A DNA stretch of 64,000 bases from Bifidobacterium leontopitheci (GTDB taxonomy: Bacteria > Actinomycetota > Actinomycetes > Actinomycetales > Bifidobacteriaceae), in contig NZ_WBVT01000006.1 in assembly GCF_009193355.1 (NCBI RefSeq), positions 1 through 64,000 on the forward strand, read 5' to 3'. Under the pieces are notes generated by a model. The model did no database searches. It saw nothing but the letters and a program-made list of their open reading frames with translations, and was not told the DNA's origin. Numbering within the stretch: the first letter of the stretch is position 1; each line of letters starts with the position of its first letter. Below are positions 1 to 9,370 of the stretch, in pieces. Made by a program: the position numbers and the translations under genes.

Positions 1-105
1 CCGTTAATGAACAGCACCGCCAAATCGCCAAAATCTGAACAAAAAATCACAAATACTTACACAAATGTACCGTCACAAGGTACCGTTCGTGGCACAATAG
101 GACGT

Positions 106-1782
106 ATGGTAGCAAACAATGCGGGTCTCCCCGCCACCCCAGCTGATCTGATCAACGTCGACGAAGTCATCGGCAAGTACTACGACCTCGTCCCCGATCC
201 GAACGTCCCCGAGCAGCGTGTCATCTTCGGCACCTCCGGCCACCGCGGATCGTCCCTGAAGACCTCGTTCAACGAGGCCCATATCGTCGCCATCACGCAG
301 GCCATCGCCGAGTACCGCAAGCAGGCCGGTGTCACCGGTCCGCTGTACCTCGGCTCCGACACGCACGCGCTGTCGGCCCCGGCCAAGAAGACCGCCATCG
401 AGGTGCTCGTCGCCAACGGCGTGCACGTGCGCATCGACTCGCGTGACGACTTCGTGCCCACCCCGGTCGTCTCCCAGGCGATCCTGACCCACAACCGCGC
501 GGCCGACGGCACCCAGCGTTTCACCGGCGAAGGCCTGGCCGACGGCATCGTGGTCACCCCGTCCCACAACCCGCCCACCGACGGCGGCTTCAAGTACGAT
601 CCCGTCACCGGCGGCCCTGCCCCGGCCGACGTGACCAACGCGATCGCCGCGCGCGCCAACGAACTGCTCGCCGACTACCGCAACGTCAAGCGCGTGCCGT
701 ACGAGGAGGCCATCAAGTCCGACCTCGTTGAGGGCTTCGACTTCCGCGAGCACTACGTCGCCGACCTGGAGAACGTCATCGACTTCGACGTGATCCGCAA
801 CTCCGGCGTGCGTCTGGGCATCGACCCGCTCGGCGGCGCGTCCGTGAACTACTGGCCGCTCATCAACGAGAAGTACGGCCTGAACATCGGCGTGGTGCGC
901 CCGACCGTCGACCCGACGTGGCGTTTCATGACCATCGACCATGACGGCAAGATCCGCATGGACCCGTCCTCGCCGTACGCGATGAAGGGCCTCGTGGACG
1001 AGCTCAACGCCGGCGCGTGGGACAAGTACGATCTCGTCGGCGGCACCGACCCCGACGCCGACCGTCACGGCATCGTCTGCCCGAACTGGGGCGTGATGAA
1101 CCCGAACCATTACATCGCCGTGTGCGTCGAGTACCTGTTCGGCGGCAACCGTCCGGGCTGGCCCGAGGGTGCGGCCGTCGGCAAGACGCTCGTCTCCTCG
1201 TCCCTGATCGACCGCGTGGCCGCGTCCATCGGCGCGAAGGTCATGGAGGTGCCGGTCGGCTTCAAGTGGTTCGTCGACCCGCTGTTCAAGGGCCAGGTCG
1301 CGTTCGGCGGCGAGGAGAGCTCCGGCATGAGCTTCCTGCGTCGCGACGGCCGCGTGTGGACCACCGACAAGGACGGTCTGATCCCCGACCTGCTGGCCGC
1401 CGAGATCACCGCCAAGACCGGCAAGAACCCGGCCCAGCTGCACCAGGAGCAGGTGGAGCGCTTCGGCGAGAGCTGGTACAAGCGCATCGACACGCCGACC
1501 ACGCTCGAGCAGAAGCAGAAGTTCGCCTCGCTGACCGGCGACGACGTGACCGCCACGCAGCTCGCCGGTGAGGACATCACCGCCAAGCTGACCGAGGCGC
1601 CGGGCAACCACGCCAAGATCGGCGGCCTCAAGGTCACCACCAAGGACAACTGGTTCGCGGCCCGCCCGTCCGGCACCGAGAACATCTACAAGGTGTACGC
1701 CGAGTCGTTCGAGAGCCCCGAGGCCCTCGACAAGGTGCTCGCGGAAGCCTCCGAGGTGGTCGACAAGGCCCTCGGCGAGTGA
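106..1782 (+). CDS. pgm: Phosphoglucomutase (alpha-D-glucose 1,6-phosphomutase)
   Basis: Interconverts glucose-1-phosphate and glucose-6-phosphate in the cytoplasm, linking glycogen and nucleotide-sugar synthesis to the central pathway. The 558-residue product has the phosphohexomutase motifs in order: substrate/phosphoserine loop TPSHNPP (Ser about residue 153), Mg loop [10 protein letters not shown], sugar-binding loop GGEESSG and phosphate-binding [10 protein letters not shown] near the C-terminus. An upstream in-frame ATG at 7 would add 33 residues (rich in Ser, Thr, Lys) that are not typical of the family. The ATG at 106, followed by [12 protein letters not shown], matches the usual actinobacterial N-terminus, so I chose it. 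An AGGA lies only 4 nt before it and a CACAAT -10-like box 7 nt before it, so it may be leaderless. The gene is monocistronic and followed by a hairpin. Confidence 0.95.
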   Translation: MVANNAGLPATPADLINVDEVIGKYYDLVPDPNVPEQRVIFGTSGHRGSSLKTSFNEAHIVAITQAIAEYRKQAGVTGPLYLGSDTHALSAPAKKTAIEVLVANGVHVRIDSRDDFVPTPVVSQAILTHNRAADGTQRFTGEGLADGIVVTPSHNPPTDGGFKYDPVTGGPAPADVTNAIAARANELLADYRNVKRVPYEEAIKSDLVEGFDFREHYVADLENVIDFDVIRNSGVRLGIDPLGGASVNYWPLINEKYGLNIGVVRPTVDPTWRFMTIDHDGKIRMDPSSPYAMKGLVDELNAGAWDKYDLVGGTDPDADRHGIVCPNWGVMNPNHYIAVCVEYLFGGNRPGWPEGAAVGKTLVSSSLIDRVAASIGAKVMEVPVGFKWFVDPLFKGQVAFGGEESSGMSFLRRDGRVWTTDKDGLIPDLLAAEITAKTGKNPAQLHQEQVERFGESWYKRIDTPTTLEQKQKFASLTGDDVTATQLAGEDITAKLTEAPGNHAKIGGLKVTTKDNWFAARPSGTENIYKVYAESFESPEALDKVLAEASEVVDKALGE

Positions 1783-1857
1783 GCTGACTTGCGGCCGGAC
1801 GTCATGTGAATGGCATAGGCCGCAGATGACATTGCCGCAGATCGCAGTGGCATCGTA

Positions 1858-1912
1858 AGCGGGCCGTCGCAACTGATTCCCATGTCGGGAACCATCGCGA
1901 CGGCCCGCTTTT
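1858..1912 (+). terminator. Probable terminator of pgm
   Basis: A 13-bp GC-rich stem (agcgggccgtcgc / gcgacggcccgct) with a long loop is followed by TTTT, about 75 nt after the pgm stop. Seen in sequence; termination is inferred. Confidence 0.7.
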
Positions 1913-1920
1913 ACATGCCC

Positions 1921-2350
1921 GGGTACGTTCCGCCAGCATTTTTCGACGGAACGTACCCGTAGACACCGTTAGAGTACGTTCCGTCATATTTTCTCAACGA
2001 ACCGCACTCAAACCCACTCCTTCGAGTACGTTCCGTCGAACAATCCTGACCGACCGTACTCGTAGACGTCGTATGAGTACGTTCCGTCAAAGATTCTCGA
2101 CCGACCGTACCCAAACCCAGTCCTTCGAGTACGGTCCGTCAGCAATACACAACCGACCGTACTCGTAGACGTCGTACGGGTACGGTCGGTCAAATATTGT
2201 CGACGGACCGTACTCGAAACGGCCGTACGAGTACGTTCCGTCAACTTTTCCTGACGGAACGTACTCGTAGACGTTCCACGGGTACGGTCCGTCATGACTT
2301 GTCCAACCGACCGTACTCGTGGATGTTGTTTCGGGTACGGTCGGTTCGGA
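1921..2350. repeat. Palindromic repeat array 1 (GTACG family), 8.5 units
   Basis: Eight complete units and a terminal half unit. Each unit is a 14-nt arm (consensus GRGTACGKTCSGTC), about 10 nt of A/T-rich spacer with pyrimidines at its 3' side, and the inverted arm (GACSGAMCGTACYC). Units are separated by 13-14-nt GC-rich linkers, often gtagacgtcgtac or aaacccactccttc, so the period is about 51-52 bp. Arms differ between T-T-C-C and G-T-C-G variants, and arms of different type are paired within one unit. No convincing ORF. It fills the gap between the convergent pgm and GH84 genes. Same family as arrays at 11524 and 57464. Confidence 0.9.
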
Positions 2351-2356
2351 TATACG

Positions 2357-2400
2357 CAAGCGGGCGGGCTCCCACTGAGATGGGAACCCGCCCGCTTGTT
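2357..2400 (-). terminator. Hairpin downstream of the GH84 gene
   Basis: Arms aagcgggcgggctccca and tgggaacccgcccgctt form a long GC-rich stem with one mismatch about 120 nt past the GH84 stop. It has no clear U-run on either strand, so it could terminate inefficiently in both directions. Confidence 0.5.
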
Positions 2401-2518
2401 GCGTGTGCGGCTATGTCTGTGTCGTGTCAGCGTATCGGCCCGGATGACCGGCCCGGCTTCGGTCGGCTCCGCAAGAACCGTACCGACAGCCGGGCCGCAT
2501 CATCGGAATCCGCATCGC

Positions 2519-5500
2519 TCACGCGCGGCGGCGACTGGCCGCGGCGACGCCGGCCAGGCCGAGCGACAGCACGATCGCGGCGATGATCGCCACACCCTGC
2601 ACGTCGGCGCCGGTCTTGGAGATGACGTCCTTGTTGCCCGCGCCCGGCTTGCCGGTATCGGCCAGCTTGAGGCCCTTGACGGCGGCCTCGAGCTGGTCGA
2701 GCAGCTTGGAGAGCTCATCCTGGTTGGTGACGTTCCACTTGCCGGCCTTGATCTTGGCGACCAGATCGGTGACCTTCTTGGCCGAGTCGGCGGTGTAGCC
2801 GCTCAGGTCGGCAGGGATCTTGGCAAGCAGGTCGTCCTTGCGCTTGGCGATGGCGTCGTCCACCGGCTTGAGCGTCAGCTTGGCGGCGGCTGCCTCGAAG
2901 GCGGCCTTCGCGGCGTCGAACTCAGCGAGGCTGACCTCGCCCTGACCCTTGGCGGCCAGCGCCTTGAGCGCGTTGTAGGCGTCGACGTAAGCCTTGTAGC
3001 TGGCGTCGGTGTAGTCGCCCTGGGCGACGACCTTGATGCCATCCACGTAGGCCTTGATGTCGGCGGTCTTCGCAGCCGGGGCGAGCGCCTTGACCGCGGC
3101 GTCGATCGCTGCCACGCGGGCGGCGATCTCCTCAACCGTACCGGAGGCGTAGAGGGTGTCGAGACCCTTCACGTCACCGGCGTCGGCGGCGGCGAGCAGC
3201 GCGGCGAGCTTGGCGTAGCTGGCCGTGGTGTACTTGCCTGCGTCGATCTTGCCGGCCTCGGCGACCTTGGCGCGCAGCGCGACGACGGAGACGAGAGCTG
3301 CCTTCGCGTCCTTCATGGCCTTGATGTTCGCCGTGTTGAGCTCGGCGTCCTCCTTGGCCTTGTCGCTCTTGGCCTTCGCGATCGCGTCGGTGAGCGCCTT
3401 GAAGCTGGCGGTCGTGTACTCGCCGTCGGCGTTGGAGATCTTCTCCATGTCGGCGATGGTCTGGTCGAGCTCCGTGGTGTCGGGCGCCGGGGTCGTGCGC
3501 TCAAGGCCGTTCTCGGCGGTCTTCAGCGCGGCGAGCGCGGCGGCGACGGTCTCGGTCGTGCCGTTGACGAGCGCGGCCTTGGCGGTCTTCAGCGCGTCGG
3601 CGTACGCCTTCCACGTCTCGGCCGTGTAGTCGGCCTCCTTGTAGTTGGACTCGTGCGCGATCTGCGCCTTGAGCTCCACCACGTTGACGAGCGCGGCCTT
3701 GGCGTCGTTGTACGCCTTGACCTTGCCGGCGAACGCGGACGGCTTGGTGTCGGTCGCGTCGATGAGCGCCTGCACCGCATCCTTGGCGCTCTTGAGCGCG
3801 TTATAGGAGTCGGTGGTGTAGTCGTCGGCGGAGATTGTGGCGAAGTCCTCGACCGCGATGGTCGCCAGCTCACGCTGGTAGTCGGAGTACTTCAGCGCGG
3901 CGATCGCGTCGTCCACGGCCTTCTTGAGGTCGGCGGCGTCGGCGGCGGAGAGGTTGTCGGTGCTCTTGAGCGCCTCCTTGACCTCATCGAGCGCGTCGGA
4001 GTAGGCGGCGAACGTGACGCCCGTGTAGTAGTGGTCGTCGTTGTTCAGTGCCTCGTCCACGAGCTTCTGGAGCGCGGCGATCGCGGCGGCGTCGGCCTTC
4101 GTCACGGCGGACTCGACGGAGCTGGCGAGCGCCTGCTTGGCGGAGTCGATGGACGCGACGGCGGCCTGCGGGCTGTCGTACACCTTCTGCGCGGCGGCCT
4201 TGGCGGCCTCGTACGCGCTCTTGGAGTCGGCGGTCCACGTGGCGGTGTCGACGGTCTTGTCGAGCTCGGCCTTGAGGGCGGTCTTCGCGGCGGTCACGTC
4301 GGCGGCCGCGTCGGCGGTGGCGACGGTGATGAACTCGGAGATCTCGGGGATCTTGTCGGTCCACGTGACCTTGACGTTCACCAGCTGCTTGCCGTCGGGC
4401 ACGTTGAAGGCGTTGATCGCCTGGGAGAGCGTGCCGAACGTCACGTCCTCGACCTTGCCGGAGGTCGCGTCATAGACCTGGCCGGTCACGGTCGCGTCGC
4501 TGGCGTCGCCGGACTGCACGAAGCGGAACGACTTGACCTTCGCCGGGTCGCCGATCTTGTAGGTCAGCGAGCCGTTGGCGGCGCTCGGCTTGTACGTGGT
4601 GGTCAGGTCGCCGTCAAGCATGGCGCTCGGCGTGTGGCCACGCTCCTCGGTGACGGTGGCGGAGAACGCCGCGTTGGTCTCGGTGGAGACGTACGCGCCC
4701 TTGTTCACCATGAACTCGTTGAACGCGAGAGCGCGCACCGGGTAGTTCGCGGTGGCCTTGATGCGCAGGTAGCGCATGCCCTTGCCGTTGGCGATGTCGT
4801 CCTTGCCGTAGTACAGCACGTTCGGGTACTGCGAGTCGGTCTTCTTGGCCGGATCGCTGATGCTGCCGAACGAGGAGGTCACGTCGGTGTCGGCGACGCC
4901 GTCACCGATGGTGAACGCATCCACCCAGTTCTCGCCGTCGGCCGACATCTGGATCACGGAATCGCGGATGTAGTCGTACTGGCTGTCGGAGGTGTAGATG
5001 CGCAGGGACGTGATGTCGATCGGCTGGCCGAGGTCGAAGTCGGCGACGTTGTCCTTGGACGGCTGGCCGGCGAACTTGATGACCGTGTTCATGTCGCCGT
5101 CGAACGCGTTGAGGGTGTTACGGGTGTCCGTACCCCAGCTGGTGTTGACGGGGATGTCGGAGTTGATCATCTTGCCGTACACACCGATGGTGTCGAGCGT
5201 CACGTTGAACGCGGTGATGGTCGCGGTCGCGGCGGCGTCGGCGGTGTTGACCACGCGGATGTAGCGTGCGGTCGTGCCCTCGGCGAGGTCACCGGACTTG
5301 ATGTCGGACCAGACGAGGCCGTTGTCGGAGGACTGGAGCTTGAGGCCCGCGGCGTCGCCCACGGTGAGGGTGGCGGCCTTGAGCTTGGTGATGGCGCCGA
5401 GGTCGAGGCCCACGTACTTGCCCTTGGCGAGCGAGACGGTGCCTGCGGACAGTTCGGCCTTGCTGTCGTCCTTCGTGGCGGTGAACGTCGAGTTGTCGAG

Positions 5501-8500
5501 GTTCGTGTACACGTACTTCGTCGCGTCGACGGAGACCGGCGGGTTCACGGTGATCTCGCGCACGCGCCACCACTTCTGGGTCAGTTCCTTGTTGACGACG
5601 CGCACGTAGCGGGCGTCGGTGGCGGTGCCCTTGACGGTCACGTCCTTGCCGGCGTTGTTGAACTCGCCGAACTTGGTGAACGTGGTGCCATCGGTGCTGA
5701 CCTGGACCTCGCCCTTGACGATGATGTCGTCGGAGCTGGACTGGCCCTGTGCCATGGTGACGGAGCCGATCTTCTTGGCCTCACCGAGGTCGAGCGTGAT
5801 GGACGCGTCGACGATGGTGTGGTCCTTGTCGCCGTCGGAGTCGTCACGGCTGTGGGTCAGCATGACCACCGGGGTGTCGGCGGTGCTGCCGTCGTACAGG
5901 CTGGACAGCTGGCCGTCCGCAACGACCTGGTTCTCGATGGTCGCATTGGTGACCGTGTACGGACCGGTCTGGGTCTCGGTGGCCGGGTAGACGGACACTT
6001 CGCTCAGACGCCACCACACAGCCTTGCGGGCGCCGTTGAGCAGGCGCACGTAGCGGCCCTTGGCGTTGCCGGTCACGGTGAACTGGGTCTTGCCCTGCAG
6101 GTCGCCGAGGTTGGTCCAGTTGGTCTTGTCCTCGCTGACCTGGATCTTGCCGGAGTCGAGGATATCGGTGCTGGAGGCACTGTCGCCCTGCACAACCTTG
6201 ACGGAGCCGATGGACTTGGACTCGCCGAGGTCGATGATCACCGACGCGTTGGCCGGGGTGTAGTCGCCGTCGGTGGCCTGGAACCACGCGGAGGTGGAGG
6301 TGTCGCCGTCGATCGCGTAGTTGGCCGGGTGCGAGGTGGTGTAGTTGTTCGGAACCTTGAGGTTCTCCATCTCGATGCCGGTCGCCGTGTACGGCTCGCC
6401 GGTGGTGTCGGTGTCGGCCGCCTTGTTGATGTCGATGCCGGCGAGGTCGACCCACAGGTCAGCCGTGTTGGCCTCGGTGGCGATCAGGCGCACGGCGGTG
6501 ACGCCTTCAAGGTTGAGCCCGGTGGCCTCGATCGGCTTGCTGTTCGTGACGTTCGGGCGGTCGTAGACCTCGCCGTTCACGTCCTTCCACTCGTTGCCGT
6601 CGGTGGTGTACTGGAGCTTCGACTTGTTGAAGTGGTTCTTCTGGGCCGGGCCGAACGCGAAGCGGATCGTGTTCACGGTGATCGGCTGGCTGAACTTCAC
6701 GCCGATGTAGTCGTCCTTGGCCAGCTTGTTCGGGGTCTGGAACGACGCGATGGTCGAATCGTCACCGTCGAAGATGTCGGACAGGGAGCCGGTGGCCGGC
6801 GTGTTGAACTTGTTGGAGATGTACGTCTTGGTCACGACGCTCGGATCGGCGTCCTGCTGGACCTTGGCGGACAGGTAGGAGTCCATGGCCTTGATGAACG
6901 GCACGATGTGCTGGACGCCCACTTCGGCGTGCTTGGTTTCGCCCATGTAGTAGAAGCCGTGGCTCTTGGACGCGGTGTACGCGGCCTGCGCGACGGAGTA
7001 CTGCTTGAGCATGGCGGACGAGTCGCCCTTGAGGGAGGCCTCGATGCCCGCGATGTAGGCGAGCGCCGCCTTGGTGGTGTCGTCCCAGGAGTCGAGCCAC
7101 GGGCCGAGCTGCTCGTTCGCGTTGGCGCCCGAGTAGTCCTCGGTCTCGCCGATGAGCTGCTTGTTGCCCTTGGCGCGGTAGGTCTTGGCGGCCTTCTGCA
7201 GCTTGACGAACGCGGCCTTGATGTCGGTGAGGTCGTCGGCGGTGAGGGTGCCGGCTGTCATCTTCTCCTTGGCGGCGGTCAGCGCGGGGGCCAGGTCCAC
7301 AGATTCCTGCAACGCGGTGACGCGGGAGTCCATGTTCTGGTTGATCATGTGCTTGCTGAGCTCACGCAGCGCGTTGGACGCGGCGGTCGGCACGGCGGTG
7401 TTGTGGTCGACGAAGCTGAACGAGTCGCTCCACGCCTGGTCGGCTTCGGCCTTGGTCTGCCAGATGTTCCACGAGTAGGTGGCGTTGCCGAAGATGGCGA
7501 CCTTGCTCGGCTCCGACTGCTGCATCGGGTTGAGCATGATGCCCTGGATCTTCTCCGGGTCGACGCCCGGGTGCAGGAACGTGTCGTAGCCACCCATGAT
7601 GAGGTGGTCCTTCGAGTTGTCGGTGCACGGCCAGTTGATCCACAGGAACGGTCCGCGCTTGGCGTTGTTGTAGAAGGTGTTGACGTAGTTCTGCGAGACC
7701 TCGCCCCAGATGCGGCCGCCGGTCATGACGATCTGCACTTCCTTGGGGAAGTTCTGGTAGTAGCTTTCGCCGTTGTACATGTATTCGACGGTGACGAACG
7801 GCAGCGTGACCTTGAGGTCGGGGTAGGTCTTCTGCTGTTCCTTCAGCCACGCGACCATGTCATTGAGCAGCTTGGTGTAGTTGGCGCCGCCCACGTTCGC
7901 CGCGTCGTCGGCGAGGATGGCGATCTGGCGCACGCCCACCTTGATGGTCTGCAGGAACTTGGCCTGCAGGGTGGCGAGGTCTTCCTGGTAATGCTCGTCG
8001 GTGTCGAAGCGGAACGCGTTGTACATGAACGGGTGCAGCGCGAACACGAAGCGGGTCTTCGACTCGTTGCCGGCCTCGGCGAGCGGCTGGATCTTCTCCT
8101 TCAGCTCGTCCTCGGTGTACAGCTCACGCCACTTCGCGTTGTGCTTCGGGTCGTCCTTCGGCGCGTAGAAGTAGGCGTTCATCTTGTAGTAGCCGCCGAA
8201 CTTCATCAGGTTGATGCGGTCCTGCGTGCTCCACGGGTTGCCGTAGTAGCCTTCGATGAATCCGCGGCTCGCCACGTCGGAGTAGTCGGTGACGGTGAAG
8301 TTGCGGATGGAGAGGCTGTCGAGCTGGCCGAGCACCTGGTACAGGGTGGTCAGGCCGTAGAAGCTGGCGTCGGTGTCCTTGCCGAGCACGGCGATCGTGC
8401 CGTTGTCGGACTTGAGGAAGTAGGAGTCGTTCTTCTCGAACGTGGTTTCGGCCGGGCTGTACTTGGACTCGATGGCGGTGTCGGCCTTGCCGTCGGAGCC

Positions 8501-8818
8501 GCTGATGCCGACGTAGACGTTGGTCTTGCCTGCGACGGCCTTGTCGGATTCGGTGACCTTGAGGTTCTTCAGGGCCGCAACCTCGTCGAGACGGTCCTGG
8601 GTGGCCTCGTCGATGCCGTCATCGTAAATGACGTTGATGTCGCGCAGGATGTACTGCCCGTCATCATAGGTGATGGAGTGCGGTTTCGGGTACAGCGTGT
8701 AGTCGGACGATGCCGTCGCCGTATCGTCAGCCGCAACGGCGGTGGACACGCCGACGGCGGCGACCGGGGTGATCGCCATCGCCAACGCGAGCAGACCGCC
8801 TAATGCCTTGCTGCGCAT
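2519..8818 (-). CDS. Cell-wall-anchored GH84 beta-N-acetylglucosaminidase with CBM32 and FIVAR-type repeats
   Basis: Predicted extracellular exo-hydrolase that releases terminal GlcNAc from mucin O-glycans or other host glycans. 2099 residues. Signal peptide at 1-30 ending near VAADD; N-terminal GH20b/GH84N-like domain about 40-180; GH84 catalytic domain about 185-480 with GFIEGYYGNPWS and the catalytic Asp pair in ILADDAANVGG (D304-D305); helical region 490-655; four or five discoidin/CBM32-like modules about 660-1500; Ala/Lys-rich helical FIVAR-type repeats about 1520-2050; then ISKTG, a hydrophobic helix and SRRRA. ISKTG resembles a sortase motif but lacks the LP of LPXTG. A GAAAGGA ribosome binding site precedes the ATG. 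No neighbour is co-directional, so it is probably monocistronic. The family call is firm from the Asp pair and architecture; the natural substrate is inferred. Confidence 0.92.
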   Translation of the reverse strand: MRSKALGGLLALAMAITPVAAVGVSTAVAADDTATASSDYTLYPKPHSITYDDGQYILRDINVIYDDGIDEATQDRLDEVAALKNLKVTESDKAVAGKTNVYVGISGSDGKADTAIESKYSPAETTFEKNDSYFLKSDNGTIAVLGKDTDASFYGLTTLYQVLGQLDSLSIRNFTVTDYSDVASRGFIEGYYGNPWSTQDRINLMKFGGYYKMNAYFYAPKDDPKHNAKWRELYTEDELKEKIQPLAEAGNESKTRFVFALHPFMYNAFRFDTDEHYQEDLATLQAKFLQTIKVGVRQIAILADDAANVGGANYTKLLNDMVAWLKEQQKTYPDLKVTLPFVTVEYMYNGESYYQNFPKEVQIVMTGGRIWGEVSQNYVNTFYNNAKRGPFLWINWPCTDNSKDHLIMGGYDTFLHPGVDPEKIQGIMLNPMQQSEPSKVAIFGNATYSWNIWQTKAEADQAWSDSFSFVDHNTAVPTAASNALRELSKHMINQNMDSRVTALQESVDLAPALTAAKEKMTAGTLTADDLTDIKAAFVKLQKAAKTYRAKGNKQLIGETEDYSGANANEQLGPWLDSWDDTTKAALAYIAGIEASLKGDSSAMLKQYSVAQAAYTASKSHGFYYMGETKHAEVGVQHIVPFIKAMDSYLSAKVQQDADPSVVTKTYISNKFNTPATGSLSDIFDGDDSTIASFQTPNKLAKDDYIGVKFSQPITVNTIRFAFGPAQKNHFNKSKLQYTTDGNEWKDVNGEVYDRPNVTNSKPIEATGLNLEGVTAVRLIATEANTADLWVDLAGIDINKAADTDTTGEPYTATGIEMENLKVPNNYTTSHPANYAIDGDTSTSAWFQATDGDYTPANASVIIDLGESKSIGSVKVVQGDSASSTDILDSGKIQVSEDKTNWTNLGDLQGKTQFTVTGNAKGRYVRLLNGARKAVWWRLSEVSVYPATETQTGPYTVTNATIENQVVADGQLSSLYDGSTADTPVVMLTHSRDDSDGDKDHTIVDASITLDLGEAKKIGSVTMAQGQSSSDDIIVKGEVQVSTDGTTFTKFGEFNNAGKDVTVKGTATDARYVRVVNKELTQKWWRVREITVNPPVSVDATKYVYTNLDNSTFTATKDDSKAELSAGTVSLAKGKYVGLDLGAITKLKAATLTVGDAAGLKLQSSDNGLVWSDIKSGDLAEGTTARYIRVVNTADAAATATITAFNVTLDTIGVYGKMINSDIPVNTSWGTDTRNTLNAFDGDMNTVIKFAGQPSKDNVADFDLGQPIDITSLRIYTSDSQYDYIRDSVIQMSADGENWVDAFTIGDGVADTDVTSSFGSISDPAKKTDSQYPNVLYYGKDDIANGKGMRYLRIKATANYPVRALAFNEFMVNKGAYVSTETNAAFSATVTEERGHTPSAMLDGDLTTTYKPSAANGSLTYKIGDPAKVKSFRFVQSGDASDATVTGQVYDATSGKVEDVTFGTLSQAINAFNVPDGKQLVNVKVTWTDKIPEISEFITVATADAAADVTAAKTALKAELDKTVDTATWTADSKSAYEAAKAAAQKVYDSPQAAVASIDSAKQALASSVESAVTKADAAAIAALQKLVDEALNNDDHYYTGVTFAAYSDALDEVKEALKSTDNLSAADAADLKKAVDDAIAALKYSDYQRELATIAVEDFATISADDYTTDSYNALKSAKDAVQALIDATDTKPSAFAGKVKAYNDAKAALVNVVELKAQIAHESNYKEADYTAETWKAYADALKTAKAALVNGTTETVAAALAALKTAENGLERTTPAPDTTELDQTIADMEKISNADGEYTTASFKALTDAIAKAKSDKAKEDAELNTANIKAMKDAKAALVSVVALRAKVAEAGKIDAGKYTTASYAKLAALLAAADAGDVKGLDTLYASGTVEEIAARVAAIDAAVKALAPAAKTADIKAYVDGIKVVAQGDYTDASYKAYVDAYNALKALAAKGQGEVSLAEFDAAKAAFEAAAAKLTLKPVDDAIAKRKDDLLAKIPADLSGYTADSAKKVTDLVAKIKAGKWNVTNQDELSKLLDQLEAAVKGLKLADTGKPGAGNKDVISKTGADVQGVAIIAAIVLSLGLAGVAAASRRRA

Positions 8819-8949
8819 ACTGGATTATCCTTTCTTCGTCGGCGCATGGGAATACGCCGAAATCTGAATCCCTCATCCTTGACTGGCCGCCACGATGCCG
8901 CTTTACACCGTGACGACGGGAACTTTCATGAGTTCATCTGGTGGTGTTC

Positions 8950-8969
8950 ACTATATCAGTATATATAGT
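8950..8969 (-). promoter_or_regulatory. A/T-rich inverted repeat in the GH84 promoter region
   Basis: ACTATAT / ATATAGT arms around a 6-nt centre lie about 130 nt upstream of the GH84 start, in a gap otherwise GC-rich. On the minus strand it contains TATACT, a possible -10. It may be a promoter, a repressor operator, or both. Confidence 0.4.
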
Positions 8970-9060
8970 TAACAAAATAACGCGACCTTTTTCGCGCGTC
9001 TGTGTTTCGGAGGTGTTTCCGACCTGATTTCCCGTGTCCAAGCACCCGGATTCCCGGATT

Positions 9061-9112
9061 GATGGCGCGGTTTGCCCGTTTTTCGCCGCGGAAACGGGCA
9101 AACCGCACCATC
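9061..9112. repeat. Single large palindrome between GH84 and the RNase H gene
   Basis: Arms gatggcgcggtttgcccg and cgggcaaaccgcaccatc (one mismatch) around a 16-nt centre, in the divergent gap. It could fold as a very stable hairpin in the RNase H leader, or act as a terminator protecting one gene from the other. It does not match the two repeat families seen elsewhere in the window. Confidence 0.7.
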
Positions 9113-9160
9113 AACCGACAGCATTCGCTCCCCCGACCACGCCGCCGCCTACGCTTGGAG

Positions 9161-9370
9161 CACATGACCATCACCGTATCGACAGACGGAAGCGCCCTGG
9201 GCAATCCGAACGCTGAGCCGTCAAACGGACAGCCCGGTGGGCTGGCCGTAGGCGAAGTGAGCGGGCGCGCAGTCTGCGCCCGCGAAGGGGCCGTGAGGAT
9301 TGACCAGAAAGCGAGTCGCACATGACCATCACCGTATCGACAGACGGAAGCGCCCTGGGCAATCCGAACG
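9161..9370 (+). repeat. 52-bp direct repeat flanking a 106-bp insert (duplicated 5' end of the RNase H gene)
   Basis: Positions 9161-9212 and 9319-9370 are identical and comprise the start codon region and first 16 codons of the RNase H gene. Between them are 106 bp (9213-9318) of G/C-rich sequence with small inverted repeats such as gggcgcg..cgcgccc. The duplication is seen directly; whether it arose by insertion or by slippage is open. Confidence 0.9.
9164..9325 (+). CDS. Mini-ORF made from the duplicated RNase H start
   Basis: 53 codons that begin with the same 16 residues as the RNase H-like protein (MTITVSTDGSALGNPN) and then read through the 106-bp insert. Its ATG has a GGAG ribosome binding site at the original position. 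It stops at a TGA that overlaps the ATG of the full-length gene (ATGA), the classic geometry of translational coupling. The product is probably not functional; it may act as a leader peptide or be a remnant. Expression is inferred only. Confidence 0.45.
   Translation: MTITVSTDGSALGNPNAEPSNGQPGGLAVGEVSGRAVCAREGAVRIDQKASRT

Noticed and set aside
1921-2350. The GTACG arrays as CRISPR
   Set aside because: The repeat alternates in orientation, linkers are repeated rather than unique, the repeats vary, and no cas genes are present.
2008-2359. Short ORFs running through the GTACG array
   Set aside because: They are composed of repeated TERTRT/YDVYEYG-like text that comes from the 51-bp repeat period, not from a gene.
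2294-8803. A 2169-codon plus-strand frame opposite the GH84 gene
   Set aside because: Leu/Gly/Arg/Val-rich text with no domain motifs; it is the reverse frame of a gene with clear signal peptide, catalytic pair and sorting signal.
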